Shown: positions 1 through 9,006 of the stretch, piece by piece
How positions within the stretch are numbered: position 1 is the stretch's first letter
Layout of the letters: the number at the start of each line of letters is the position of its first letter
Assembly (NCBI GenBank): GCA_016125255.1
Contig: WGMD01000029.1
Location: 124,001 to 188,000 of the forward strand
From: Planctomycetota bacterium
GTDB taxonomy: Bacteria; Planctomycetota; Phycisphaerae; Phycisphaerales; Zrk34
Direction of reading: 5' to 3'
Length of the DNA: 64,000 nucleotides
The notes under the pieces: generated by a model
Told to the model about the DNA's origin: nothing
What the model saw: only the letters and a program-made list of their open reading frames with translations
The model's database searches: none
Position numbers and translations under genes: made by a program

Positions 1-1140
1 ATGCGGCGCAGCGATCTGGAGCCGGAGCCGCAGGCGTTATGCGATGCGGTTCAGTCGGCCCGGGCGCAACAGCGCGGCGAAGCGCCGCCGCATCTGTCGC
101 GCGGGCTGCTGGCGGCGATCAATGACAAACCCGCCCCGACGTTCGCGTCCAACACGGGCGGATCGAGCGGCGGGGTTGAAATGTCGATGGCGCCCGAAGC
201 GGTCGGCGAGCAGGCGGCGGCGGCCGTCCCGCTCAACTTTGACGATGACACGCTGGAGGTGCTGTACGTGGCGTTTCCCCCGCAGTTCGGGACGGCGGAG
301 TGGTTGACGCTCGTCGCGCTGGCGGCGCAGCAGTATCAGCAGGCGGAGGCGGCGATCAGGGCGCAGGAGCAGGCGCAGCGTCATGCGGCTTTGGAGCGGG
401 AGCTGGCGGCGGCGCGCGTGATTCAGTTCCGTCTCGTGCCGCGCGAGCCCTCGGCGCATGGATTGGAAATCGCGCTGGGGTTCGAGCCGTGCCGCTGGGT
501 CGGGGGCGATTACGTCGACGTGGTGCGCGATCAGTCGGGGGCGACGCTCTTGGTCATCGCGGACGTGACGGGCAAGGGATTGCCGGCGGCGCTGGTGGCG
601 AGCGAGATGCATGCGATGGTGCATGCGTTCGTGCGTGCGGGCGCGGGATTGGGCGCGATGATGGACGGGCTCAACAGTCATCTGTGCGAGTACCTTGATG
701 ACGGAACATTCGTGACGGCGATCGCGCTGCGGCTCGACAGCGCCAGCGGCGAACTGGAGTGCATCAATGCGGGGCATCCGCCGGCGCTGGTGATCGATGC
801 GCGCGGCGAGGTGCGGTCAATGCAGCAGGCGGAGAATCTGCCGCTGGGGATCGCGGCCGAACCGATGATCACCTCGCGCGAATCGCTTCCGGCAGGGGCG
901 CTGCTTGCGATGTACACCGACGGGCTCACGGAGATGCGGCGGGAGAATGCTTCGATGCTCAACGTGGAGGGACTGGGCGGAGAGCTGGCGAAAATTTACG
1001 CCAAAATGGCCCGAGAAAACCTCACGAAAGTCAGCGAAGCGCTCAGCGATCGTTTGGACGCGATCCAGGGCGCTCGAGCAGCCGAGGACGATCGAACCTA
1101 CCTTCTCGCTCGCCGAGCCCCGGGCGCTGGGGGCGATTAG
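1..1140 (+). CDS. PP2C/SpoIIE-type serine/threonine phosphatase (5' end may lie outside the window)
   Basis: The C-terminal 240 residues form a SpoIIE-like PP2C domain with all the expected metal-binding aspartates: VGGDYVDVV (about residue 170), IADVTGKGLPAAL (190), YTDGLTEM (310) and EDDRTYLL near the end. An alpha-helical stretch rich in Ala, Gln and Glu (residues 100-140, likely coiled coil) precedes it. The family dephosphorylates Ser/Thr, often on anti-sigma antagonists. The reading frame is open from base 1, so the ATG at position 1 may be internal and a sensor domain could be missing. The last 98 bases overlap, tail to tail, the kinase gene on the other strand. The domain call is strong; the substrate is unknown. 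Confidence 0.85.
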   Translation: MRRSDLEPEPQALCDAVQSARAQQRGEAPPHLSRGLLAAINDKPAPTFASNTGGSSGGVEMSMAPEAVGEQAAAAVPLNFDDDTLEVLYVAFPPQFGTAEWLTLVALAAQQYQQAEAAIRAQEQAQRHAALERELAAARVIQFRLVPREPSAHGLEIALGFEPCRWVGGDYVDVVRDQSGATLLVIADVTGKGLPAALVASEMHAMVHAFVRAGAGLGAMMDGLNSHLCEYLDDGTFVTAIALRLDSASGELECINAGHPPALVIDARGEVRSMQQAENLPLGIAAEPMITSRESLPAGALLAMYTDGLTEMRRENASMLNVEGLGGELAKIYAKMARENLTKVSEALSDRLDAIQGARAAEDDRTYLLARRAPGAGGD

Positions 1141-3457
1141 GCGGGCCTTCGCCGGGCGGACCATTGTCATTGGGCCGCGGCGGCGGAGCGTCATTGGCGC
1201 CGTCCTTGTTGGCCGTGCGATCGACCGGCTCGGCGCGAAGCTGCGCGGCTGTGCCATGGATGACGCGGAATCGGACATGCTCGAACGATGTGTCGGTCGC
1301 CATCGACGTCAACCCCGGCGCATCGGGCGCAGTGAGCATCAGGTTCGGCTCAAGGCGCAGGCCCATCGGCGGGCCGGACCAGTGCAAGACCGCGTGATCG
1401 TTGAGTGCGACGTTCACGCTGACCTTGTCCGCTTCGTGCGACACCTGAACGAACATGCTCAGCGGACCGTCGAGCTTGATGTCGGCGGGGATGGACTGAT
1501 CGACCGCATCTTGATCCTTCAGTTCGAGCCGCAGATTCGCCGCGGCGGTGTCGATCACCAGATGAACGGCCGCGGACGGCGCGAGCGGCAGGATCAGGCC
1601 GGTCGTATGGCCGAAGACCTGATGGAATTCGGCCTGCAGTTCGTAGTCATCAAGCACGCGCACGGGCAGCACCAGGCGCGGGCGTCGATTGTCGCCACCG
1701 GGACCGGCCTGCGCGACCAGACCGCGCGGCGTGATGACCCAACGTGCGTCGATCGCATCGGCGCGCGGGTCGATGAAGGGCATCAGATCGACGAGCCCGC
1801 TGGCCGGCGTCAGCACAACCGCGCCGTCGGGGATCACCAGTTCAGGATGCGGCGGCGGCGCGGGCGCGGCGGGAGGCGTCGGTGTCAGCGGCGCGGTCGG
1901 GGCGGGCTCGGCCGGTTGAATCCGCGTCGGTTCCGTCGGCGGATCGAGTTTGACGAGCTTCGGCGATTCGGCCGAGGGCGCGGGCGGTGCGGTGACGACC
2001 GTCTCGCCGCCGGGCGGATCGCCGCCGGCGGGCGTCAGATCCGCGACGAGCTGCGAAGCGGGCGATTCGGATACGATCGGCGTCGCGGCCGGCTCGGGCT
2101 TGATCGGACTCGTGATCTGTGCGACGGTCGCATTGGCATCGGGCGTCGCGTCGCTTGATTTGAACATGGAGCTGATGAGCACCATGACGAGCATGCCGAT
2201 GACGATCGCCATGCCGACGCCGACGATGGCGGCCCACGGCTTTTTCTTCGATCGGCGGCCGGGCAATTCCGGAAGCTGCGGCAGCGAAGGCGAGGAGCGC
2301 TGCCTGGCGCTGCTCGCCGGGGCGGGCATCGTCGGCATGGTCGATTCGAACGACGGCGGGGTGCGTTCGGCGCCGGGCAGGGTCATGCCTTCCGGATCGC
2401 TGCGCGAACCGCCGATCGTGCGCGAGTCCAGATGCAGCGGCGTCCGCGCCGCCGAGGGCAGCGCCTGCTGCAGGGCCTCGATGACATGGCGCATCGACGG
2501 ATAACGATCGTCGCGTTGCTTGGCGACCATGCGTGCGAATACATGCTGAAGCGCCTCTGCGGCGCCCGGGAGCGTGTCGCCGATGTTGGGAATCGGTCGA
2601 TCGCGATGCGCCAGGGCGAGCGAGAAGGCAGTCTCGCCGGTGTAGGGAAGCTGGCCGGTGACGATGCGGTAGAGCGTGCAGCCCAGCGCGTAAATATCCG
2701 CGCGATGATCGGCGAGCTTGGGGTTTTCGGCCTGCTCGGGGGGCATGTACTCGACCGTGCCCATCATGCGCCCGGACATCGTCAGCGAATGCTCCGCCTG
2801 CGACTCGGCATCGATGAGCACCGCCAGTCCCATGTCCAGCACCTTCACCACGCCGTCGCGCCGCAGCAGCAGATTCGCCGGCTTCACATCCCGGTGAATC
2901 ACGCCCTGCGCATGCGCGTAATCGAGCGCCGCGGCGGACTGAAGCACGATGTTGACCGCCTGATCGATCCCGATCGGGCCGCGCTTGTCGATGAGCGTCG
3001 AAAGGTCCACGCCGTCGACGAATTCCATGACGAGGAAAAGCCGGTGGGCGTGTTCGCCGGCGTCGTAGGCGGTGACGATATTGGGGTGATTGAGCCGGGC
3101 CGCCGCCTGCACTTCGCGGAAGAACCGCTTTTTCATCGCCTCGTTGTGCGACAGGGCCGCCGAGAGCACCTTGACCGCCACGATGCGGTTCATCATGCGG
3201 TGCCGCGCCTTGTAGACGACGCCCATGCCGCCGGACCCGAGGCGATCGACGATGACGTACGCCCCGCCGATAAGCAGCGACGCGGCGGCGCCCTGCCAGA
3301 CGGCCTTGGCCTGAAACTCGCTCAGATGCCCGTCGCGCACCAGCCGCTGCAGGATCACCTTGCCGTCCGTCAAATCGGCCACGCCCGCCAGCGCCTCTTC
3401 GGACAGCAGCTCGCGTTTGCGAAGTTCAGCGAGGATTTCCTGAGGCGTCTGCGACAT
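1043..3457 (-). CDS. membrane-anchored Ser/Thr protein kinase (PknB/Hanks type)
   Basis: 804 residues. A Hanks kinase domain spans about residues 68-330, with glycine loop GSGGMGVVYKA, the lysine in VAVKVL, catalytic loop HRDVKPANLLL and DMG in place of DFG. A Pro/Ser-rich linker leads to one membrane helix (about 408-432, PWAAIVGVGMAIVIG onward), so the kinase is cytoplasmic and the C-terminal half extracytoplasmic. The outer part has a Pro/Ala/Thr-rich linker and a beta-rich domain (about 540-735) that resembles a LamG/DUF1080-like jelly roll and might bind a ligand, followed by a Pro/Arg-rich tail. The gene lies 81 bp downstream of a PP2C phosphatase on the same strand. A kinase next to a phosphatase suggests a reversible phosphorylation pair. 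Confidence 0.9.
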   Translation of the reverse strand: MSQTPQEILAELRKRELLSEEALAGVADLTDGKVILQRLVRDGHLSEFQAKAVWQGAAASLLIGGAYVIVDRLGSGGMGVVYKARHRMMNRIVAVKVLSAALSHNEAMKKRFFREVQAAARLNHPNIVTAYDAGEHAHRLFLVMEFVDGVDLSTLIDKRGPIGIDQAVNIVLQSAAALDYAHAQGVIHRDVKPANLLLRRDGVVKVLDMGLAVLIDAESQAEHSLTMSGRMMGTVEYMPPEQAENPKLADHRADIYALGCTLYRIVTGQLPYTGETAFSLALAHRDRPIPNIGDTLPGAAEALQHVFARMVAKQRDDRYPSMRHVIEALQQALPSAARTPLHLDSRTIGGSRSDPEGMTLPGAERTPPSFESTMPTMPAPASSARQRSSPSLPQLPELPGRRSKKKPWAAIVGVGMAIVIGMLVMVLISSMFKSSDATPDANATVAQITSPIKPEPAATPIVSESPASQLVADLTPAGGDPPGGETVVTAPPAPSAESPKLVKLDPPTEPTRIQPAEPAPTAPLTPTPPAAPAPPPHPELVIPDGAVVLTPASGLVDLMPFIDPRADAIDARWVITPRGLVAQAGPGGDNRRPRLVLPVRVLDDYELQAEFHQVFGHTTGLILPLAPSAAVHLVIDTAAANLRLELKDQDAVDQSIPADIKLDGPLSMFVQVSHEADKVSVNVALNDHAVLHWSGPPMGLRLEPNLMLTAPDAPGLTSMATDTSFEHVRFRVIHGTAAQLRAEPVDRTANKDGANDAPPPRPNDNGPPGEGPPNRPQRPGLGEREGRFDRPRLLERPGSRPNDR

Positions 3458-3538
3458 GCATCAGAGTGTATGGAGCTTGGGACTATCCGCCTATCGGCAA
3501 AGCAGCGTCACATCATGACACGCCGCACCGACGGCGCT

Positions 3539-4873
3539 TTACGCATGACGCTTGACCAGCACGACGGTCATGTCGTCATTCTGTTTCATCCCGCACGCGA
3601 ACACCATCACCGCCTCGACAAGCAGGCGGATCAGTTCGTGCATCGGCTTGTCCTGATGGGCCCGAAGCACTTCAAGCACGCGCTGCTCGCCGAACTGTTC
3701 GTTGCCGGGCCCGATGTACTCGAAAATACCGTCGGAGATCAGCGCGAGGATGTCGCCGGGCGCGAGGCGGATCGGATCGGGGCGACCGGCGATCAGTCCG
3801 GGCATGATGCCCATCGGGATGGTCGACGCTTCGAGCAGATCGGCGTCGCCCGTGGCGGCGTGCAGGTGAATGATCGGGCCCTGACCGCCGGCGTGATATT
3901 CGACCTTGTGCGCGTTCGTGTCGAGCAGTCCCGCGAACGCCGTGACGAACCGGTTCTCGGCCAGGTCATCGCAGAGCTGATCGTTGACGTTGACGAACAT
4001 GTCGTCGAGCGGGGCTTTGAGGCGCATCGCCATGCGGAACATCGACCGCACCTGCGTCACCGACAGGGCCGGCCCGATGCCGTGCCCCGTCGCGTCGCAA
4101 AGCAGGAGCAGCGCCCCCGAATCGTCGACGCCGACGACGTCGTAGATGTCGCCCCCCGTTTCGTCGGCGGGGCGCGACCAGCCGGCCAGATCGTAACCGC
4201 TCAGCACAGGCATGCTCGTGGGCAGCACGCGCTGCTGAATGTCATGGGCCAGCGCCAGATCGCGCTCCAGTTTCTGTTTGACCATGAAATCTTCGAGCAG
4301 CTTGGCGCGCTGCAGCGCCACGGCGCACTGGGCCGCCAGCGCCGTGCCCAGTCGTTCGTCGTCTTCCTCAAACACGCCGTCGGTTTTGTTCAGAAGCTGC
4401 ATCACGCCGACCAGCTCATTGTCGATGCCGACAAGCGGGATCGTCAGCAGACAGCGCGTGCGGTAGCCGGTCTTGCGGTCGACTTCCTGATTGAACCGGG
4501 CGTCGGCGTAGACATCGGGGATATTCAGGACCTTGCGGGTCTGGGCACATTCGCCGGCGATGCCGACCTTGGCGGGGAAGCGGATTTCCTTGAGGCCCGT
4601 GGCGACCTTGGCGAACAGTTCGTTGGTCTTCTTGTCGTAGAGGAACACGGTGCCGCGATCGGCGCCGAGGACTTCGCGCGCGGCTTCGATGACCGTGTGC
4701 AGCGTGGTCTCCAGATCGACAGGCGCTCCCAGTTGGCGCGTCACATCCAGAACGCGCCAAAGGGCCTGAGTATCGAGTTGATCCGCGTGTGTGTACACAG
4801 TTACAGCTTGTCCCGAATGGACCCGACCACGAGCAGTCCCCCTAAGTATCGTCCGAAAACCTTGGCCGGTCAA
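3539..4873 (-). CDS. GAF domain plus PP2C/SpoIIE phosphatase
   Basis: 444 residues. An N-terminal GAF domain (about residues 45-195, including LGADRGTVFLYD and IPLVGIDNELVGVMQLLNK) is followed by a helical linker with LAHDIQQRVLP, a typical lead-in to SpoIIE domains, then PP2C. Metal aspartates are present in ETGGDIYDVV, LLCDATGHGIGPAL, ALISDGIFEYI and NDDMTVVLV. This is a stimulus-gated Ser/Thr phosphatase architecture. It lies 26 bp downstream of mutY and 81 bp upstream of the kinase, all on the minus strand, so co-transcription is plausible. The ATG lacks a clear ribosome site; a GTG some 22-24 codons further in is an alternative start. Confidence 0.88.
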   Translation of the reverse strand: MTGQGFRTILRGTARGRVHSGQAVTVYTHADQLDTQALWRVLDVTRQLGAPVDLETTLHTVIEAAREVLGADRGTVFLYDKKTNELFAKVATGLKEIRFPAKVGIAGECAQTRKVLNIPDVYADARFNQEVDRKTGYRTRCLLTIPLVGIDNELVGVMQLLNKTDGVFEEDDERLGTALAAQCAVALQRAKLLEDFMVKQKLERDLALAHDIQQRVLPTSMPVLSGYDLAGWSRPADETGGDIYDVVGVDDSGALLLLCDATGHGIGPALSVTQVRSMFRMAMRLKAPLDDMFVNVNDQLCDDLAENRFVTAFAGLLDTNAHKVEYHAGGQGPIIHLHAATGDADLLEASTIPMGIMPGLIAGRPDPIRLAPGDILALISDGIFEYIGPGNEQFGEQRVLEVLRAHQDKPMHELIRLLVEAVMVFACGMKQNDDMTVVLVKRHA

Positions 4874-4899
4874 TTATTTTGAAACATATTCGCAACAAC

Positions 4900-5988
4900 T
4901 TACGCATGTTCCGCCAGTGATGCGGCCTTTTGGCGCAGCAGGGCCAGTGCTCGTCGCTGCGGGTTGGACATGGCCAGGTCCGACATCGCCTCGATCCGCC
5001 GCCAGACGCCCGCCCCCCGACGAAGCCGTCCGCCGCTCGGCCGGGCAAGCCAGACTTCGAAGGCAATGCGGCGATGGGTCGTCAGATGCGCAAAGCCACC
5101 GTTTTTGCGAACCGCGCCGATGCGAAGGCCCGTCGCGGCATGGACCCATTCCTTCAGTTCGCCCTCGCCTTCGAGCGTCGGCAACTCCCACATCCCCGCC
5201 CACAGCCCCGCATCACCCCGCTGCCGCACGAGCCATTGTCCGTTCCGCTCGATCGCCACGACTCGATGCGTCACCGCCCGCACGTTCGCACGCTTGCGCA
5301 CCGCAGGCAGTTCCGCTACGCGATCCGTCGCCAGCGCCTTGCACATCGACCGCACCGGGCACGCATCACACCGGGGATTGACCGGCGTGCAAATCAGCGC
5401 GCCAAGTTCCATCAGCGCCTGATTCCAGTCCCCCGCCGTGCATGCACCACGCAGGCGCACTTGCATCAGTGCTTCGGCCCGCCGCCAGGTCATCGCCTCC
5501 GCATCGTCGCCGTCGATGGCGTCGATCCGACCCAGCACGCGCAGCACATTGCCGTCGACGAGCGCCGCCGGTTGCCCGTAGGCGATCGACGCGATCGCGC
5601 CCGCTGTGTATCGTCCGACCCCCGGAAGTTTGAGAAGCTCGTCGACCGTCTGAGGCACGCGCCCGTCGAAATCGCTTGCGATCATTTTCGCCGCACGATG
5701 CAGATGGCGCGCCCGCCGGTAGTACCCGAGGCCCTGCCATGCGTGCAGCACCTCCTGCTCATCCGCCGCCGCCAGCGCCGCGACTGTCGGCCACCGCGCG
5801 ACAAACCGCTCGAAATACCCGATCACCGTGGCGACCTGCGTCTGCTGGAGCATCGCTTCGCTCACGAGCGTGTGATACGCATCGGGAAATGCGCCCGGCC
5901 GCGCACGCCAGGGCATCGCGCGGTGCGCCTTGGCGTACCACTTGAGCAGGGCGGACTTGAGTTGGCGCGAGGCCTCATCCTGATGCAT
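4900..5988 (-). CDS. mutY: A/G-specific adenine glycosylase MutY
   Basis: 362 residues, a normal MutY length. It removes adenine mispaired with 8-oxoguanine in base excision repair. Visible features are the catalytic glutamate region SEAMLQQTQV (about residue 43), the helix-hairpin-helix LPGVGRYTAGAIASIA, the catalytic aspartate in ALVDGNVLRV, and the iron-sulfur loop CX6CX2CX5C (CTPVNPRCDACPVRSMC, about residue 199). The C-terminal third is the NUDIX-like 8-oxoG recognition domain (RQRGDAGLWAGMWELP). It is the first gene of a minus-strand run with the GAF-PP2C and kinase genes and is divergent from the lipoprotein gene across about 60 bp. Clear assignment. Confidence 0.95.
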   Translation of the reverse strand: MHQDEASRQLKSALLKWYAKAHRAMPWRARPGAFPDAYHTLVSEAMLQQTQVATVIGYFERFVARWPTVAALAAADEQEVLHAWQGLGYYRRARHLHRAAKMIASDFDGRVPQTVDELLKLPGVGRYTAGAIASIAYGQPAALVDGNVLRVLGRIDAIDGDDAEAMTWRRAEALMQVRLRGACTAGDWNQALMELGALICTPVNPRCDACPVRSMCKALATDRVAELPAVRKRANVRAVTHRVVAIERNGQWLVRQRGDAGLWAGMWELPTLEGEGELKEWVHAATGLRIGAVRKNGGFAHLTTHRRIAFEVWLARPSGGRLRRGAGVWRRIEAMSDLAMSNPQRRALALLRQKAASLAEHA

Positions 5989-6048
5989 GAGGACATCATA
6001 CCGATTTACCCTATCGAATCGCCGCCCAGACGCCGCCTATGATCAGTC

Positions 6049-6636
6049 ATGCGGTGCGCTCCATGCATTCTGCTCATCGCCCTGCTGACCGGCGTCTCGC
6101 TCGCCGGGTGCAGCACCGCCGTATACAACACCGACTACACGTATCGACCCCGCCCGCTCGAAGTGCCCATGGCGGTCGGCGATCAGACGCAGGTGCGTGC
6201 GCTCGCCACCATCGTCGGCCTGCGCAATGAAACCGATGCCGCGCCCGCTGCGATCGATGTGCGTCTGCGCCTCGATAATGTCACCGATCAACCGGCACGG
6301 TTCGACCCCGCCGCGCTGGCGCTCTTCGATGCCGCCATCAAGCAGTTCGATCCGCCGACCGTCGCTCCCGCCGGCGTGCAAACCATCGCGCCGGGTCAGA
6401 GTGCCACGATCGAAGCGGCGTTTCCCCTGCCGGGCAGCGGACTGTACACGAACCGCGGATTCGATCTGGACGGGCTCAACCTGCGATGGACCGTGACCGT
6501 CGGCTCGCAGAGTCTTTCCCACAGCGCGACCTTCCTTCGCAAACCCGATGAGACGCTCTATCGCCCGTATCCGTATTACTGGGGCGATCCGTTCTACGAT
6601 CCGTGGATCCCCTATCGTCACTACCGCCGCCATTGA
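6049..6636 (+). CDS. putative lipoprotein, function unknown
   Basis: 195 residues with a lipoprotein signal peptide: a hydrophobic run (ILLIALLTGVS) ending in lipobox LAGC at residues 18-21, so the mature protein is probably lipid-anchored at Cys21. The mature part reads as one beta-sandwich (VRLRLDNVTDQPARFD, QTIAPGQSATIEAAFPLP), like small accessory surface domains. The C-terminus is rich in Tyr, Pro, His and Arg (YRPYPYYWGDPFYDPW). I do not recognise a named family. It is divergent from mutY and has a copy of the GTTTAGCG repeat just behind its stop codon. Confidence 0.75.
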   Translation: MRCAPCILLIALLTGVSLAGCSTAVYNTDYTYRPRPLEVPMAVGDQTQVRALATIVGLRNETDAAPAAIDVRLRLDNVTDQPARFDPAALALFDAAIKQFDPPTVAPAGVQTIAPGQSATIEAAFPLPGSGLYTNRGFDLDGLNLRWTVTVGSQSLSHSATFLRKPDETLYRPYPYYWGDPFYDPWIPYRHYRRH

Positions 6637-6643
6637 TCCCCCC

Positions 6644-6664
6644 GTTTAGCGAAGCCGCTCGCGG
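6644..6664 (+). repeat. GTTTAGCG dispersed repeat, copy A
   Basis: The sequence begins GTTTAGCGAAGCCGCTCGCG and continues one base. It closely matches the reverse complement of the element at 8958-8981 (GTTTAGCG, then a GGCCGC hairpin), and its first eight bases recur at 17860. It contains a short CCGC/GCGG stem. It lies directly behind the lipoprotein stop codon. This looks like one member of a small REP-like intergenic family. Confidence 0.5.
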
Positions 6665-6721
6665 TGTGTTTCTTCCCCCTCGGCGTGCTATCCTGTCACT
6701 TCACCCCTACAGGAGCCCGCC

Positions 6722-7330
6722 ATGTTCCAACGCGCCGCCGCCCTGCTCGTCGCCTTCTCGCTTTGCTCTCCGCTCTTCGCCGCCGACGAATCCTTACCTT
6801 CTATCTTCAACGGCAAAGATCTCTCCGGCTGGAAAGCCCCGAATCCCAATCCCTGGTGGTCCGTCACCGCCGACGGCACGCTCCTCGGCCAGCAGGACGA
6901 AAAGGCCAAGGGCTCCGTCCTCGAAACCGAACAGGAATACCGCAACTGCATCGTCGAACTCGAAGTCCGCTGGCCCGAGGGCTCCGACCTCGACTCCGGC
7001 GTCTTCATCCGTGCCAAACAGAAATGGCAGTGCCAGATCGGCGTCTCCCGCTCCCTCAAGCGCGACATGACCTGCTCCATCTATGTCCCCAAAGGCGGCT
7101 ACGTCGCCAAGGCCCACGACGTCGAAAAGCTTCTCAAGCCCGGCGACTGGAACAAAATCCGCATTGAAGCCCGCGATGACCACTACACCATCATGCTCAA
7201 CGGCCAAACCGTCCTCGACACCGACCTCCCCGGCTACAACACCCCCGGCCCCATCGGCCTCCAAATCCACCCCGGCGTCAAGAACATGAAAGTCGAATTC
7301 CGAAACATCCACGCGGTGGAATTGAAATAG
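6722..7330 (+). CDS. secreted DUF1080 (3-keto-disaccharide hydrolase-like) protein
   Basis: 202 residues with a Sec signal peptide (LLVAFSLCSPLFAADE, cleavage near residue 20). The single DUF1080 domain shows the hallmark start SIFNGKDLSGWK, the core YRNCIVELEVRWPEGSDLDSGVFI, and the end GPIGLQIHPGVKNMKVEFRNI. The fold is a concanavalin-like jelly roll; some members hydrolyse 3-keto-glycosides and many are uncharacterised. A good ribosome site (AGGAG at about 6711) precedes the ATG. It is convergent with guaA across 27 bp. With the nearby sulfatase and Gfo/Idh oxidoreductase it fits polysaccharide breakdown, but no transcriptional link is visible. Confidence 0.9.
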   Translation: MFQRAAALLVAFSLCSPLFAADESLPSIFNGKDLSGWKAPNPNPWWSVTADGTLLGQQDEKAKGSVLETEQEYRNCIVELEVRWPEGSDLDSGVFIRAKQKWQCQIGVSRSLKRDMTCSIYVPKGGYVAKAHDVEKLLKPGDWNKIRIEARDDHYTIMLNGQTVLDTDLPGYNTPGPIGLQIHPGVKNMKVEFRNIHAVELK

Positions 7331-7357
7331 CCGCGGCACAACGTGTCGCGCGTAAAC

Positions 7358-8911
7358 TTACTCCCATTCGATCGTCGCGGGGGGCTTGCTTGAGATGTCA
7401 TAGACGACGCGGTTGACGCCACGGACTTCGTTGATGATGCGGTTGGAGATGGTGGCCAGCACGTCGTAGGGCAGGCGGGCCCAGTCGGCGGTCATGAAGT
7501 CCTGGGTTTCAACGGCCCGGATGGCGACGACGCTGTCATACGTGCGGCCGTCGCCCATGACGCCGACGGATTGGGTGTTGGTCAGTACGGCGAAGACCTG
7601 ACTGGTCGAGCGATACAGATTGTTCGCCACGATCTCTTCGAGCAGGATTTCGTCGCAGTCGCGCAGAAGATCGAGCTTGGGCTTGGTGATGTCGCCCATG
7701 ACTCGGACGGCGAGGCCGGGGCCGGGGAAAGGATGACGCCAGACCATCGACTCGGGCAGGCCGGCGACTTCGCCGAGGCGGCGCACTTCATCCTTGAACA
7801 GATCGCGGAGAGGTTCGATGAGTTCGAAGCCCAGTTCAGCGGGGAGGCCGCCGACGTTGTGATGCAGTTTGATGTTCGCCGCGGTGCCGGCAAGGGACTG
7901 GCCGGATTCAATGACGTCGGGATAGAGCGTCCCTTGAGCGAGATATTTCGCATCAGCGATGTCGGAGGACGCCGACTTGAACACGTCGATGAAACGGTGC
8001 CCGATGCGGCGGCGTTTTTCCTGCGGATCGGTGATGCCGGCGAGGTCGGTGAGGAATTCCTTTTCGGCATCGATGACGCGGAGATCGACGTCGAAGTGAT
8101 CGCGGAAAGTGGTTTCGACGAGTTGGCGTTCGTTCTTACGGAGGAGGCCGTTGTCGACGAAGATGCAGGTGAGCTGTTTGCCGATGGCTTTGGCGAGCAG
8201 CGCCGCCACGACGGACGAGTCGACGCCGCCGGAGAGTCCGCAGATGACACGATCGGAGCCGACGCGGGCGCGGATCTGCGTGATCTGCGCTTCCATGAAG
8301 TCGCTCATGCGCCACGTGTTTTTGCAATGGCAGATGTTGTAGAGGAAGTTATGGAGGATTTCGACGCCGTGCGGGGTGTGCGTCACTTCGGGGTGGAACT
8401 GCACGCCGTAGAACGGGCGATTGCGATGGCGCACAGCGGCGTAGGGACAGGTGTCCGTCGTGGCCAGGGCGATGAAGTCGTTGCCGAGCTGCGAGAGCTG
8501 ATCGCCGTGGCTCATCCATACCGATGTGTGCGCCGGCACGGATCGGAACAAATCAGCGGCGTCGGTGATTTCGATTTGCGCCCGGCCGTACTCGCGCGCT
8601 TTGGCGGGATCGACGCGGGCGCCCAGAAGCTGGCATCCGATCTGCATGCCGTAGCAGATGCCCAGCACGGGGACGCCGAGGTCGAAGAGGCGTTCATCGC
8701 AGCGCGGGGCGCCGTCTTCGTAGACGCTGGACGGCCCGCCGGAGAGGATGATCCCTTTGGGTTTGAGCGAGGCGAGGGTTTCGTAGGAGGTATCGGGCGC
8801 GACGAGCACGCTGAACGCCCCGGCTTCGCGGACGCGGCGGGCGATGAGCTGCGCGTACTGCGAGCCGAAATCGAGGACGGGGATGACTTCATCGTGAGGC
8901 AGTTGGATCAT
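7358..8911 (-). CDS. guaA: GMP synthase (glutamine-hydrolysing)
   Basis: 517 residues, the usual length. It converts XMP to GMP using glutamine and ATP, the last step of GMP synthesis. The N-terminal class I glutamine amidotransferase has the nucleophile in [10 protein letters not shown] (about residue 84) and the catalytic His/Glu in [10 protein letters not shown] (about 172). The ATP pyrophosphatase P-loop [13 protein letters not shown] is at about 230. The C-terminal dimerisation domain ends in [18 protein letters not shown], the standard GuaA tail. It is divergent from the sulfatase gene. Confidence 0.97.
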   Translation of the reverse strand: MIQLPHDEVIPVLDFGSQYAQLIARRVREAGAFSVLVAPDTSYETLASLKPKGIILSGGPSSVYEDGAPRCDERLFDLGVPVLGICYGMQIGCQLLGARVDPAKAREYGRAQIEITDAADLFRSVPAHTSVWMSHGDQLSQLGNDFIALATTDTCPYAAVRHRNRPFYGVQFHPEVTHTPHGVEILHNFLYNICHCKNTWRMSDFMEAQITQIRARVGSDRVICGLSGGVDSSVVAALLAKAIGKQLTCIFVDNGLLRKNERQLVETTFRDHFDVDLRVIDAEKEFLTDLAGITDPQEKRRRIGHRFIDVFKSASSDIADAKYLAQGTLYPDVIESGQSLAGTAANIKLHHNVGGLPAELGFELIEPLRDLFKDEVRRLGEVAGLPESMVWRHPFPGPGLAVRVMGDITKPKLDLLRDCDEILLEEIVANNLYRSTSQVFAVLTNTQSVGVMGDGRTYDSVVAIRAVETQDFMTADWARLPYDVLATISNRIINEVRGVNRVVYDISSKPPATIEWE

Positions 8912-8957
8912 GGAATGGTTCCCAAAGCGAAGCGCGTCATGGTAGTGGAAAGAGAGC

Positions 8958-8981
8958 AGGCCGCAAGCGGCCTCGCTAAAC
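8958..8981 (-). repeat. GTTTAGCG dispersed repeat, copy B, with hairpin
   Basis: On the plus strand this is a perfect 7 bp stem, AGGCCGC / GCGGCCT (8958-8964 and 8967-8973) with a 2-base loop, followed by CGCTAAAC. Its reverse complement starts GTTTAGCGAGGCCGC, matching copy A. It lies in the divergent guaA/sulfatase interval, so it is not a simple terminator for either gene. Confidence 0.55.
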
Positions 8982-9006
8982 GCGATTGCGATGCGTATCG
9001 TACGCC

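Noticed and set aside
2432-4882. 816-residue plus-strand open frame
   Set aside because: It lies opposite the kinase and GAF-PP2C genes, is rich in Arg/His with no domain, and comes from the high GC content of the opposite strand.
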